Assembly (NCBI RefSeq): GCF_002127325.2 | Contig: NC_035435.2 | Span: 14,081,893-14,145,892, forward strand | Source: Helianthus annuus | Taxonomy: Eukaryota; Streptophyta; Magnoliopsida; Asterales; Asteraceae | Length of the DNA: 64,000 nucleotides | Reading direction: 5' to 3' | Shown: in pieces, positions 37,464 to 48,944 of the stretch | Position numbering within the stretch: position 1 is the stretch's first letter | Layout: each line of letters starts with the position of its first letter | Made by a program: the position numbers and the translations under genes | Notes under the pieces: model-generated | Seen by the model: the letters and a program-made list of their open reading frames with translations, nothing else | The model's database searches: none | What the model was told of the DNA's origin: nothing

Positions 37464-37478
37464 CCACTACACATGGTC
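37464..37478. repeat. Right TIR of Harbinger element
   Basis: CCACTACACATGGTC followed by TAA. Confidence 0.8.
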
Positions 37479-37481
37479 TAA

Positions 37482-37821
37482 GCCTTTCAAATTGTTAAAC
37501 AATAAAAAAGGAACAATTAATGATACTTAACACAAATTAACTATTCAACTAAGGTTGTTTCCAAAACCTTGTGACTTATTGCTAGCATGAAACTCGTTTG
37601 AGAAAAGCTAGAAAAAAAAAAACTCGCTCGAGTTGATTCGTTAAACTTCGAACCTGAGCTTAGACTATCCACTATCACAACCCAACCCAACCCAAACCAA
37701 CCCAATCTTTCATTAAATAACTATTTTCTCTGTCTTCCACTTACACAACCCAACTCAACCCAATTCATTTTTTCACTCACATTCACAACCCAACCAAAAC
37801 CAAAACCAATATTTTATTAAA
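37482..37821. other. Spacer with CCCAA-type repeats
   Basis: AT-rich, with two clusters of AACCCAACCCAA-like words (37677-37710 and 37745-37810). No gene. Confidence 0.6.
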
Positions 37822-37830
37822 TAAATATGC

Positions 37831-38258
37831 GAGTGAATTTCAAAAATTGTCCTTTATCTTTATACCAATTTTCAGACGCTTCCCTTTATGTTTAAAATTA
37901 ACGAGTTTTATCCTTTATGTTTCACATCATACACGTTTTGTCCTTTAGGTCGAACCCAGATAATTTTTTCAGTTAAATTTGGTCATATGATTTGCACATG
38001 AGAGCATTTTTGTCGGTTCAAAGGTAAGTTCAACGGCAGATTTACAGCTCAAAGCTTCTGCAACCTTGGAATTGACAAAAATGCCCTCATGTGCAAAGCA
38101 CATGACCAAATTTAACTGAAAAAGCTAACTAGGTTATGCCTAAAGGATAAAACGTGTATGATATGAAAACATAAACGACAAAACTCGTCAATTTTAAACA
38201 TAAAGGACAGCACCTGAATATGGGTATAAAGGTAAAGAACAATCCTTGAAATTCACTC
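37831..38258. mobile_element. Foldback MITE, Mutator-like (9-bp TSD)
   Basis: The two arms are long inverted repeats of about 200 bp: GAGTGAATTTCAA opens the left arm and its complement closes the right arm. A perfect 9-bp direct repeat, TAAATATGC, flanks it (37822-37830 and 38259-38267), as expected of Mutator-type elements. It is non-coding. Confidence 0.85.
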
Positions 38259-38548
38259 TAAATATGCTTTATAATTAATTTTTAAAGAGAGAAAAGAAAA
38301 GAAAAAAAATTAAATATTATATATTTTGGTTGCAACCCTTGGTTGAGTACACAACCAGGTCATTCACTATTATTAAATTTTTGATTAAAAAAGTGGCTTT
38401 GTTTTTTTGTGTTATTAGCCAACCACATGGCAATCGGTTAAAGGAAAAAAATCACCATAATGGATAGTCTTACGCTTGCCTGATAAACAATCCTATATAT
38501 ATTACACTAAATAAATAAGAATTTTTTGAGCTACGGGTAAAAATCCTG

Positions 38549-38997
38549 TACAAATAGTTTTATTATACAAAACATACCGAAGACATGAAAAGGTAAAAAA
38601 AACGTAGTGACATTTTCGAAATTTTTTTTACTCGTAATTACCCTATAGGATCAAAATTACCCTACAAGATCATTTGTAGAGTAATTATGATACTCTACAA
38701 AATTACCCTACAAGATTAAAATTACCCTACAATATCCAAATTACCTTCTAAGATCATTAGTAAACTAATTATTGTGCTCTACAAAATTACCCTATAAGAT
38801 AAAATTACCCTACAAGATCAAAATTACCGTACAAGGTCATTTTACAAAATTACCCTACAAGATTAAAATCACCCTACAAGATTATTGGTAGGGTAATTTT
38901 AATAATTACTCTACGAGTAAATAATTACGAAAATGTCATCGCGTTGTTTTTACCGTTTCATGCATTTCGTACATTTTATATAATAAAGCTATTTGTA
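38549..38997. mobile_element. Foldback MITE with internal AAATTACCCTACAAGAT repeats
   Basis: The left arm TACAAATAGTTTTATTATAC and the complementary right arm ending in AAAGCTATTTGTA are imperfect inverted repeats of about 90 bp. The centre holds at least eight copies of an AAAATTACCCTACAAGAT-like word. Outer boundaries may extend about 15 bp further on each side; no clear TSD was found. Confidence 0.65.
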
Positions 38998-39440
38998 TTT
39001 GATCTTTTCTCCTATCCTATAAACAAACTTAATGGAATATAAACAAACAGATGAACTAATCTGGAGTATAACTTTATATATATTTGTGCATGAAAACATT
39101 TAACTATTTACTTTATATTGCCAAGAATAAAGCAAGAATTACAAATCTATTTATATAAATGCTAAAAGTTTACTATTTAGCCATGGGGATGGACATATAT
39201 TCTTGTAGTAACCGGCAAATCATACTATTTTTTTATTTATGTCTTAACTTTGAGCTAATGGAAACTAATTGTATATATGCCTTTCGTTGCATCAACAATG
39301 AAACTGGTCCATAACCTTATTCTAAAAATCATCACTTGATTGCGCGTTACCAACTTTTCCATAGAAAAATAATTATTACTTGAATTTTTTTAAGTCAAAA
39401 TATGTATATAATTGAAAAAAAAAACCTTTTATTAGATCTT
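38998..39440. other. AT-rich spacer, no gene
   Basis: No frame, RNA gene or repeat recognised. Confidence 0.5.
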
Positions 39441-39782
39441 GAGACATATTAATCCACGCTCGTGCCAACACTTCCTCTTCTTTCGTCATCCAAGGTATGC
39501 TTTCTCTCTTACCGCTCGTTTCATCTTACGTCCGTTTTTCCCTTTGGTTTTCTTCGATTTTTGTGCTTGTGTTTCAGGCACAACTTCCTCTTCATCGTTT
39601 TGGGTGAGAGAAACAAAATCGTGCTCGACTTATTAGAATGATTGTTGCAGGGGCATTTGTTGTTGTTGCATTTTCATTTGTTGCATATGCAATTGAAAAG
39701 CGTTCAAAGCTTGATTAAAACCAGAAAACGAATACATAGAGGGATCTACTGGTGGTGTAAATGGTGGTCGGTTTGGCTCCAT
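39441..39782 (-). pseudogene. Fragment of a second Harbinger ORF1, minus strand
   Basis: The complement starts with ATG at 39782 (MEPNRPPFTPPVDPSMYSF) and continues through a Gln/Met-rich stretch, two adjacent stops near 39635, an acidic/basic linker, and then WMTKEEEVLARAWINMSQD, which corresponds to the SANT-like motif of the 35953-37195 gene. It ends abruptly at an A-run near 39430. The copia element at 39893 inserted just upstream of this start codon. Confidence 0.7.
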
Positions 39783-39892
39783 TGAAAAAACAATTGAGTA
39801 AAGTGATGTAAAATAGTATAAAGAAATGCCGTAGGATGGTGTAAATTTTAAAAAGGTTATTTGATTCAAATAATTGCCAGTTAAATGAATTT

Positions 39893-40078
39893 TGTTATAA
39901 ATAAATATTATTATGGTTATCAACTCCATATATAGATGTATCTTGTTTACCAAGTTTCCCTCTCCTATATATATTCTTTGTATTTTATTGTAAACATACA
40001 CCATGAATAATATAAAGATCTTTCTCCCTACATCTCTTTCTCATATTGTTTAGCTACTAGGCTTGTTGTTTCACAACA
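39893..40078 (+). repeat. 5' LTR of copia element
   Basis: TGTTATAAATAAAT to GTTTCACAACA. It differs from the 3' LTR at one position that I noticed (CTACTAGG against CTATTAGG). A TATA-like CCTATATATATT is at about 39964. Confidence 0.92.
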
Positions 40079-42549
40079 CGTTATCAGGACGAGTTGCTTT
40101 TGCGTTTGAAGTGGAATAGGATTAATGAGAATTATCCACTTTAATTCTCTAGACATGCCATCAACAACGTCAACGGCAGTAAAGTATTGGTTCGGAGTTT
40201 AAGTGCAGACTATGTTATGCTTTTATAAGGTAACCATTTGTTTTCTTTTACCATTAAGCCATAACTCTTAAAAGGTTAGATGCCTATATTTTAGAATGTC
40301 TTCTTCAAAAATAGCACATTGTTTTTTTTTTTTTTTGGAATTTATTGTGTTATGAGGACGCTCTTTGTTGTATGGAGAAATCTTTTATTTCATATTTTTT
40401 TTAAATCGATATGATGTCTTATATAACCTTATGTAAAATTTGATGTTAACATCATATCAATTTTAAAATTAGAGCATTATGTTTTGAATAATTTGATGTT
40501 AACCTCATATCAGTTTTAATATTAGGGCATGTGGTTATGTTTTGAATATATATAAAAAAAAAAAAACAAGTTTACTGTTAAAAGAAAAGAAAAAAATTGG
40601 ATTGCTACTGGTGTGGACATCCTCAAATATCCATTATGAGACTTCTCTCAAAAAGCAATTGTATGTCATAAAACACGAAACATGCGTTGTTAATTTGTAT
40701 GTTATGCAAAAACTTATAAAGTTTTAAAACCTATTTTATCTTAATTTTTCAGCATCCCGCGGCAACGCGCGGGGTAGCGTCAACTTGTTGATATACATAG
40801 TATAAAAGAAACAATTACACAATGGATGATAGTAACTAATATGGATGGTAAATTGTTAATATAAGTACATAAGTATGAATGCTATTATCTCTGATTAGTG
40901 TTTTTGTGTTCTTTATCGCATTTGATAACATTTGTTTAGCTATTCATCAATTTTTTTTTTCTATCATGACAAAAGATACATTTTTATTAGAATTTTGCAT
41001 CATATAATATATATAGTTTTATTTACATAGGCATATACGGATCCTTTGCATAACCCTCATATGCTCTAATAGTTTTATTTACAAAGACTAATTCTTGTGG
41101 ACAAATTTTATTCACAAAAGGTTTGTGTACCATATAAATACACATAATTTTGGAAAGCGTATTTTTCTTATATTGTTTAATGTTTAATTGTATTATATTA
41201 TGATTTCTGAATATAATTCTTCCTCGTATTTACTACCAAATTGTTGTTTTAGGCTGCATATTTTAGGAATACTTAATTTAATTTATATCTACTTGTCTAT
41301 AGTTTCGGTAGAATCAATTCACCTTTTGGTTCATTACGTTTTCGATATGCTTTAGTTGATGAATAATAACTAATTTGTTTGTGAGATTATGTGTTAAACA
41401 ATGATGATGCCAACTATTGTTTTGTCATACATGGTCATTGGTACATTAATACATTATATGTATACGATGTGCTCTTTGTAAATAAGATTATACGATGTAT
41501 ATAAGAGTTGCTTTAGTTTTGTACAAATTATTACAATATAAAAATATGCTTTAATTTATTATTTTCAATATATAATAATATATGATAAGTCTATAGTTAT
41601 CATATAACTTTACTCCTAGCAATGAAAAATTATTGCTATAATTTAGTAGAAAAAATATATGTTGATTTACTTATGTTTCTTTGCTAGTGCAATATATAAA
41701 ATTATGATTCAACATATACGAATTCATTGTGGCTTTTATTATATATCAATTTTGTCCTTTATTTGAACAACAATATTTTGAAACTCACGTACTTGATGTA
41801 GATAAATAAAGCATTGTGTATAATGGGTTTTATTGAAGATTATAGTATCTTTTATATGCTCTCATTGATTTATATAGATAATATTGAATAGAACAATTAA
41901 ACTAAAGTTATGGTTTATTATCACTATCATGATGAAGTATAATATGCTTAGATATGACATCTAGAGTACTACTCTCTAAATTTCATTATTCGTTAGAAAC
42001 AGTCATAAAATTTTGGATCGCTAAATCTTATATGACTCGATCATTTTGTTATTTCTCACTTTATATCATGTGAAGAGAAAGTTTCTTATAAGGAAAAACT
42101 GGATAAAGTTTTTTTTTTCATTTGTCACACCTAAGATATGCTCCCGAAGTAGCAGTATCATTAAGAAAGTATGAATGGTTTAAAATGATTTCATACCCAT
42201 GTGACTGATTACAAAATGAGATTATATGAAGGTTTTCGGATTCTATCCCATTCCTTGAAGTGAATGCGATTACATATTAATCATAGTAAAGGTAGCGATC
42301 GTAGAGATAATTGAGAAAGTATTGATAATGAGATCGATCATATATAATTGTATTGATGGTCATGTTAATAATGAGATTGACCACCATAAGTGGCAAAATA
42401 AGGGAATGATAATATGATAATGATATGTGGAAATAATGATGGTGATATAACATGATAGTTTCAAATAAAATTATCTCGTATGCATAAGTGCAAATAATAC
42501 ATATACGATCATAAACCAAAAGTTTATGGATCATAATTATTTAATTAGT
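40079..42549 (+). other. 5' internal region of copia element, no open frame
   Basis: It starts CGTTATCAGGACGAG, a likely but divergent primer site of the copia TATCAGCACGAG type. The distance to the first pol landmark (42550) is long, suggesting a further insertion. A 54-bp-scale duplication (40438 and 40491) and a GC-rich hairpin (40756-40773) lie in it. The gag gene is not recognisable. Confidence 0.5.
40756..40773. other. GC-rich hairpin, possible end of a small DNA element
   Basis: CCCGCG and CGCGGG form a 6-bp stem around GCAACG in otherwise AT-rich DNA. Such hairpins mark ends of some plant Helitron-like or MITE sequences, but the CTRR terminus is not present. Confidence 0.3.
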
Positions 42550-45500
42550 TGGCATGACCGGTTAGACCACACCGTGTCAATGATGATGTGAAACGTCTTG
42601 AAGAACTAGAAGATTCTTCAAGTTGGTAATTAGAATGCAATATTTGCTCTCAACGGAAATTCATTATTTACCAACCATAGTAGGGTGAGAATCCCTAAAT
42701 ATTCTGGAAGTGAATAAAGGATATGCATATCCCAACATGATACCATTTAGTGTTTTAAATTGATGCATCGTCTAAATGGTTATCAAATCCACAACCTAAA
42801 GTTTGTTTGATTATGTCTTAGCTAATGTGATCACAAGCATATTATTCCAGATTGACATATTTATTTCGGTTGAAATAGTGAATTGGATTCCCAAGTTATT
42901 GATCATCATTGGAATACATGTTTTGTTGAGATGATCGCTAAACGTCGATGATTATATGTTATGGACATGCTATTTTACATGCAACATTAATTCACATCAA
43001 GCCAACAAGTCATAATACTTTCTCCCTGTATCGTTGGTTTTTGGTCAGGAACCAAAGATGTCCCATCAAAGAGTTTGGTTGTGCGACATATATTGAAATT
43101 GATCCACCACTACGCACAAAGATGGGACCTTAAAAGGTGGTTGGGAATATATGATAAATTAATTGATATATGGATTAACGTTCCCAACATCAGGGGGAGA
43201 TAAAAAGCAGTTGGAAAATAAATGAGTTGGTATGAATTATCATTGATCCTCAAAAACTAAAAGTGTGAACCAGAAGTTCAAAGAGTAACTCATATACAAA
43301 GATTAACGAATCTATTACTAGACGCATTCACTGACCTTAAAAAGGTGATTATGTCACATATACCAACTGCGAATGCTCCAACTAAGATGAGTGTCCTAGA
43401 AGGACAACCACATGTTTGTAATGAGTCTATTGCACGTCTGAAGCGTGGTAGACTAGTCGATTCCAATAATAAAATTCCTCGAAAGTTGGAGCAACTAATT
43501 AAGATGGTCAAGTCGGGGTTATATTAAAAAGGTCTCCTGAAGAGACGGTAGACATGATGGTTCAAGAAGAACCTCAGGTACCTGAAACTAAAGAGATCTC
43601 AATAAGTTGTATCATGTCTAAGATATGTATGGAATCGAAATAAAATCGACGTCGTTATACTTTTGTATATAATATAGCGCTTGTAATGATGAAATGATGA
43701 GGATCAAGATTTTAGATCTGCCTATGAATGAAAATACATAAATGATTGGCCAAAATGGAAAGACGCAAAGTATGGCAGATTTAAATTCTCTAATGAAATG
43801 GAAAGTTTTCGAACCAACAGCCCATACAACTGAATTTGTAAAGTTTGTTGGATATTAGTGGGTCATTTATGCGAATCTTGTGAAAATCAAATTAAATGAG
43901 ATAAGGCAAATATTGTTGGTGCACTTGTGTCTGTACTTTGTCTGTATTCGGTCTGTATGTAAACGATGTCCTTGTCAGTCCTGTAAGTTGACAAAGTCAA
44001 CCGTCCTCCTGGTTTGACTTAGTCAACAGTTGAAAGATATGCTGTGTCGAAGGATAAGAGGTCGAAGGATAATGTGGATCCTTCGACCTCATCGAAAGAT
44101 ATGGTTCGAATCATAGACCTCGAAAGGTAATCTTTCGAGGTCCTTGATGATCTTTCGAATACTTGGTCTTCGATAGATGATCCTTCGGACCATCTATCAG
44201 ATCCTTCGATCAGGCATGCTAGGCTGGGTATATATATACCCATGCAGTGTTGAGTTTTAGACAGATGCACACAGACAGAGACACACAAACAGAAAGATAT
44301 CCGAGAGATAGGCTGAGAGCATTCTGTCCAGAACTCACACACACACTTTGAGAGTTTACAAGTTAGGTTTGTAAACATTGTGCTTGTAACCGAAACCTTC
44401 ATTTGCATTAATACAAGATTGTGTTAATCGGTGAACCCGTGTGTGCTTGTGTTCATACTTGCTTAATCCCGGTTTGCTTGCTAGCTTGGATTCCGCACTC
44501 GCTAGTGAGTTAGTATAACAAGGTTTGAGGTTCGTCATCCACCGGATAGGGACCTACAAATATGGTGCACAAGGATTTTCGCAAAAAACCCATGATTTAT
44601 TATAATGAGACACATTGTCTAGTGGTGGATGTAATGACTTTCCAATATTTTATTAGTCTGGTAATATAAAGAGAGAATTGATATGCGTCTTGTGAATGGT
44701 ATGTATCACTTGATACTAAAAGTTTACATGAAAGTCCCTCAAGGATTTTAATTATAAAAAATCATGTAAAATAAGTTCTCGAGAACGATATGATCGTTGT
44801 ATATAAATTCACATTTGAATACGTTGAATATAATTGGAACTCCTGATGAGTATCGTAAAGCATTTAAGTGCTTATAAGGTTAGCTGAAATATCTTAAGGA
44901 TGTAATTCTTGTGCACCAATAACTATACATAGAAAACTTGTGCCTGGTGATTATGGCATCTTAATGTACAATGTATAAGCATGGTACAATATGGATTTTA
45001 GAGAAAAAAGCAAGTGTTCATGACATTTTTGCATATGATATAGATATCTATGTGTTAAATGGGCAAATTTATGTAATAAAACTCCTAAAGAGTGAAAGCA
45101 CATGCATATTGGGATAAGATGGAATGAATTCCCTCATGGATTGATAATGCCAGAAGCATTGATGTAAAAACCTCAAGAACATACTATATGAAGTTGACAG
45201 AATATGCGTGGACTAAAATAGTCAGGTCCAGTGTTGCACAACTCGAGATATTCGCCTAAAGATGGATATAAGTTTGATTAAATTAGCCATGTTTTATCAA
45301 CATTCTACTTTTAAAAGTTCACTATAATCGCAGTTTACAGTGATGATGTCTATGCATCATCGAGAGAAACTGTCGAGCTTTTAGAGGAAGAATTTTTGAA
45401 AGACCTTGGCACGGTCTAACTATTACTCGAACTGTAGTTCGAGTATATATGTAATTATATTTTATCAATCTCTCAAGTAAATCTAGAAGATGATGTTAGG

Positions 45501-46195
45501 ATATTTTAGTATGGACATAGTTGAACCTTAAAGTAAAATGTTCTTAAGTCACTTGTTATAAGAAATGTATTATCATCTCATACCAAAGCAGAGATTCTCA
45601 TTCTAGAAGTACCATCGTTAAATGCATATGTGCATTAATATGTTTTGCTAGCTATGTATGGTTATAACATCTTTCACTTGAGCTTATTGTCATGATATAG
45701 CCTTTGTCAAGCGAAGAGACATTGGAACGAGTTCAAAGAAATATTTCAGGTATAAACGATATTTGATTATATTTTACTAACCCATCAAAACAAGTTTGGT
45801 TAGTCTTGTAGATCTGAGAATGTAACATAGCACAGTCGTGGATCATATGATAATTGTTTTCGAGAGGAAGCACCAAGAATCTCATACAACATTGCTCAAC
45901 ATAAAGGATTATATTTCAATGGATCAAGCGACATTCTACTGGATACAAAAGCTTTGAGCAACTTTCAGGGAAGATCGACACACGTTACTTAAAGGGTACT
46001 TATTCAAATGAGGGGTAGTATCATACAAGTTGCATTTTTCCCTTCACTAACTAAGTTTATTCCATTTGGAGTAAGGTTTTTAATACGACAACATTATCAG
46101 GGGGGACAATACGCGCTGCACTCTTTTTCCCTTAGCTATGGTTTTGTCCCAATGGGTTTTTCTGGCAAGGTTTTTAACGAGGCAGCATCTCCATG
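42550..46195 (+). pseudogene. pol: pol remnant of copia element
   Basis: Only landmark fragments survive. WHDRLDHTVSMMM (42550-42588) is the pre-integrase region. AVYSDDVY (45330-45353) is the RT YVDD box with Val replaced by Ser, followed by ETVELLEEEFLKDLGTV. KRHWNEFKEIFQ (about 45716-45752) is the RT C-terminal motif. Stops and shifts are present throughout, and the solo LTR splits the gene at 43914. Integrase core residues could not be placed with confidence. Confidence 0.75.
43914..44558 (+). mobile_element. Solo LTR of an element-E relative, inside copia
   Basis: It starts TGTTGGTGCAC and ends GGGACCTACA, the same end as element E's LTR. Perfect TSD AATAT (43909-43913 and 44559-44563). 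It contains about nine TCGAARGAT words in both orientations (44045-44210) and a palindromic TATA, GGGTATATATATACCC (44226-44241). It is too diverged from element E's LTR to be the same subfamily. Confidence 0.85.
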
Positions 46196-46207
46196 CGTAT
46201 TTGGTTG

Positions 46208-46222
46208 ATAACCAAGGGGGAG
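46208..46222 (+). other. Polypurine tract of copia element
   Basis: AACCAAGGGGGAG directly before TGTTATAA. Confidence 0.75.
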
Positions 46223-46408
46223 TGTTATAAATAAATATTATTATGGTTATCAACTCCATATATAGATGTATCTTGTTTACCAAGTTTCCCTCTCCTATAT
46301 ATATTCTTTGTATTTTATTGTAAACATACACCATGAATAATATAAAGATCTTTCTCCCTACATCTCTTTCTCATATTGTTTAGCTATTAGGCTTGTTGTT
46401 TCACAACA
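46223..46408 (+). repeat. 3' LTR of copia element
   Basis: Near-identical to 39893-40078, with the same TG and CA ends. Confidence 0.92.
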
Positions 46409-46699
46409 ATTTTTTTTTATTAAAAATTTCGACTGTTAAACGGGCCTCACCAAAGGATAGCCTAATGGGCTTCATGGAGATTTCCACGATCATCATGATT
46501 CATGATTAGGGGAGAATGTTCACTAGACCATCATGCCACATGGCTACGACACCCTCCACAGGGCACACGCTCACACCCCATTACCTTAGGACTTTGATCA
46601 TTTTACCCACTTTTAAATTTTTAGAGTTGAATTTTCAATACAATATTATTAAGGGTTTCAAAAATTATCACCTATATGTCACTATTCTAAATATTATTA
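46409..46699. other. Spacer, no gene
   Basis: The first part is the other flank of the copia insertion, probably upstream DNA of the minus-strand ORF1 fragment. No frame of interest. Confidence 0.5.
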
Positions 46700-47294
46700 G
46701 AGACAATTGCACATTTCTCCTTAAAAAACTGCTTAATTACGTATTTACCCAACTTAAAATTAAAATTGCATATATCTGATTCCCTAACTATTAAAATTGC
46801 ACATATCCCCTTCCTTAACTAATATAATTGCAAATTTACCCATTTTGATTTATTTTATTAAATACAAGTTATATGATTACTTTTTTACCGTTATTTTTAC
46901 TAAAACTTAAAAAATACAAATTTATTCATTTTTAATAGTATTTGTGGATTTTTCACAATTCTTTAAAAAAATACACATCTATTCATTTTTACTATTTTTA
47001 CTAAAACTTAAACACTGAAATAAACCGTTAAACTAGTAAAAATCTGCGAAAATTAGTACAAATGAAAAAAATTGTATTTTTTTTTTAGTTTTAGCAAAAA
47101 TAAGGGTAAAAAAGTCATTATATAACTTGTTTTTAATGAAATAAATCAAAATGGGTATATTTGCAATTTTATTAGTTAAGGAAGGGGATATATGCAATTT
47201 TAATAGTTAAGAAAGGGGATATATGCAATTTTAATTTTAAGTTGGGTAAATACGCAATTACGCAGTTTTTTAAGGGGAAATATGCAATTGTCCC
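46700..47294. mobile_element. Foldback MITE, Mutator-like, copy 1
   Basis: The arms (about 46700-46930 and 47065-47294) are complementary for more than 200 bp. Left terminus GAGACAATTGCA, right terminus TGCAATTGTCCC. The flanking 9-mers ATATTATTA (46691-46699) and ATATTTTTA (47295-47303) match at 8 of 9 positions, consistent with a Mutator-type TSD. A second copy with the same right flank is at 58692-59059. Confidence 0.85.
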
Positions 47295-47303
47295 ATATTT
47301 TTA

Positions 47304-47640
47304 GGATCCCGCTTATTCGAATGAGTTTTGTTTTCGTTTTTATTAGAACAATAAGAAAGAAAATTTTGATCAAATTTCTATTTCCTTATATTTGAGTAAT
47401 CCATAAGTAATACATACACACAAATAACCATTTGCAAGATTCTTGCAGTGGTGTAATTTTCTTGATGATGAAGACGAGGATCGAATCTTATCACTTGCTA
47501 AAAACTTTAAAGTTATTTTTAAATTTACAACACTTTATAGGAAGTGTTAAAATGCAATACGGTTTGAAAAAGATTACAGTTTTGTATAAAATTTGCAATA
47601 CTTGAAGTGTTGCATTACATCTTTATATGGCATACTTATT
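47304..47640. other. Unique-looking part of the duplicated segment
   Basis: No gene. The same sequence is at 59069-59100 and 63514-63825, where element E splits it. Confidence 0.7.
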
Positions 47641-47979
47641 TTAGTATGGTGTATAATATGGTTCATATAAATTCTAAAGCAACAATTTTTAGAAAGTGTT
47701 TGCTCGTTAAGTGTTGCTATAGCTTTATTCTATTGTAATGACATCAGATATGTTTAGTATGGTGTATAATATGGTTCATATAAACTCTAAAGCAACGATT
47801 TTTAGAAAGTGATTGCTCGTTAAGTGTTGCTTTAGCTGTATTCTATTGTAGTGACATCTGATATGTCTAGTATGGTGTGTAACATGGTTCATATAAACTC
47901 TAAAGTAACGATTTTTAGAAAGTGTTTGCTCCTTAAGTGTTGCATTAGCTTTATTCTATTGTAATGACATCTGATATGT
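47641..47979. repeat. 113-bp tandem repeat, three copies
   Basis: Units beginning TTAGTATGGTGTATAATATG start at 47641, 47754 and 47867. The same array is entered at about 63826 at the end of the window. Confidence 0.9.
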
Positions 47980-48000
47980 AAGTGTGTTGTGCCGTCACGT

Positions 48001-48936
48001 TAGGGGTGTTCAAAAAAATCCGAATCCGAATTATCCGAAAATTCGGATATCGAATCCAGATATCCGAAAATTCGGATTTGGATTCAGATAGTGATATTCA
48101 ATTATTCCGGATAATTTCGGATATCTGATATCCGAAAAGTTAAATAATATAACATTTATATTATTAAATATATATGATAGATGTTGCTTGAAAACCCTAG
48201 ATCTGCCCAAACGCCTTTTATCTTTTCACTCTGTGCCCCCACCTCCTAATGAACTGTGGCTTCTCCTTCGATCTTTGTATGTGTCATTCCACAACCAGCT
48301 TTTTCGACCACCATAATCATCATTCAAAAACAGGCTGTAACCATTGCCGACCGTAACTAGAATCGTTCAACAACCAATTGAGATTTATGCTCTAATTATT
48401 AGTTTAGGTATTTTGTATCTAAAATCAAATCACGATGCGAGATTATCAATTGTAGTATAATGTGTTTGGTAGAAAGTTGCTAGTCGCAGAGTTGTTTCAT
48501 TTTGATTTAATCAAATTTATTTTCGTTGTCTTCTGCAAATTGGGTTATTGAGTGGTAATTCAATCTCAAGGCTTACTTTTTATTTTGGGTTATTGAGTGA
48601 TAATTCAATCTCAAGGCTTACTTTTTATTTCTAAATTTGATTACTGTGTCTACACATTGATAAATTATTGATAACTATGGGTGTTTTTTCAATTTGTTGA
48701 TTTGGGAACATGGATTTTATTCTTGTATGTGGGAACAATGTTTTTTATTTTGTTTCGGATATCCATTTTACTACCCGAATACTACCCGAATCCGTATCCG
48801 AAAATTCGAATATCCGAATTTCGGATATTTGAATTTTCGGATACGGATTCGGATAGTAAAATTAACTATCCGAAATTTCCGGATATCCGAAATTCGGATA
48901 TCCGAATTTTTGGATATCCGGTTTTGAACACCCCTA
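48001..48936. mobile_element. hAT-like non-autonomous foldback element
   Basis: Terminal repeats TAGGGGTGTTCAAAA and TTTTGAACACCCCTA. The flanking 8-mers CGTCACGT (47993-48000) and CGTCATGT (48937-48944) match at 7 of 8, a C-to-T change at a CpG explaining the difference; 8-bp TSDs are typical of hAT. The subterminal 150-180 bp on both sides are saturated with ATATCCGAA/TTCGGATAT words and can pair. The core is non-coding. Confidence 0.85.
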
Positions 48937-48944
48937 CGTCATGT

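Larger units (their letters stand above)
35643..37478 (+). mobile_element. PIF/Harbinger-type element with ORF1 only
   Basis: Terminal inverted repeats GACCACCTGTAGTGG (35643-35657) and CCACTACACATGGTC (37464-37478) match at 13 of 15 positions. The flanks carry the 3-bp TSD TAA (35640-35642 and 37479-37481), as in PIF/Harbinger. The only gene is the Myb/SANT-like ORF1. There is no DDE transposase, so it is non-autonomous. Near the right end, a block starting GGACTGCCACGTGTCGCAAA occurs twice (37332 and 37411). Confidence 0.85.
39893..46408 (+). mobile_element. Ty1/copia element, heavily decayed
   Basis: Identical-length 186-bp LTRs bound it; the internal region has copia-type order with integrase before RT. 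A solo LTR (43914-44558) interrupts it. TSD is uncertain: AATTT on the left against ATTTT on the right. The 3' part preserves the copia stretch just before the PPT (about 46094-46195). Confidence 0.88.

Noticed and set aside
46008..46208. 66-aa frame before the copia 3' LTR
   Set aside because: It matches the conserved non-coding stretch typical of copia 3' ends.
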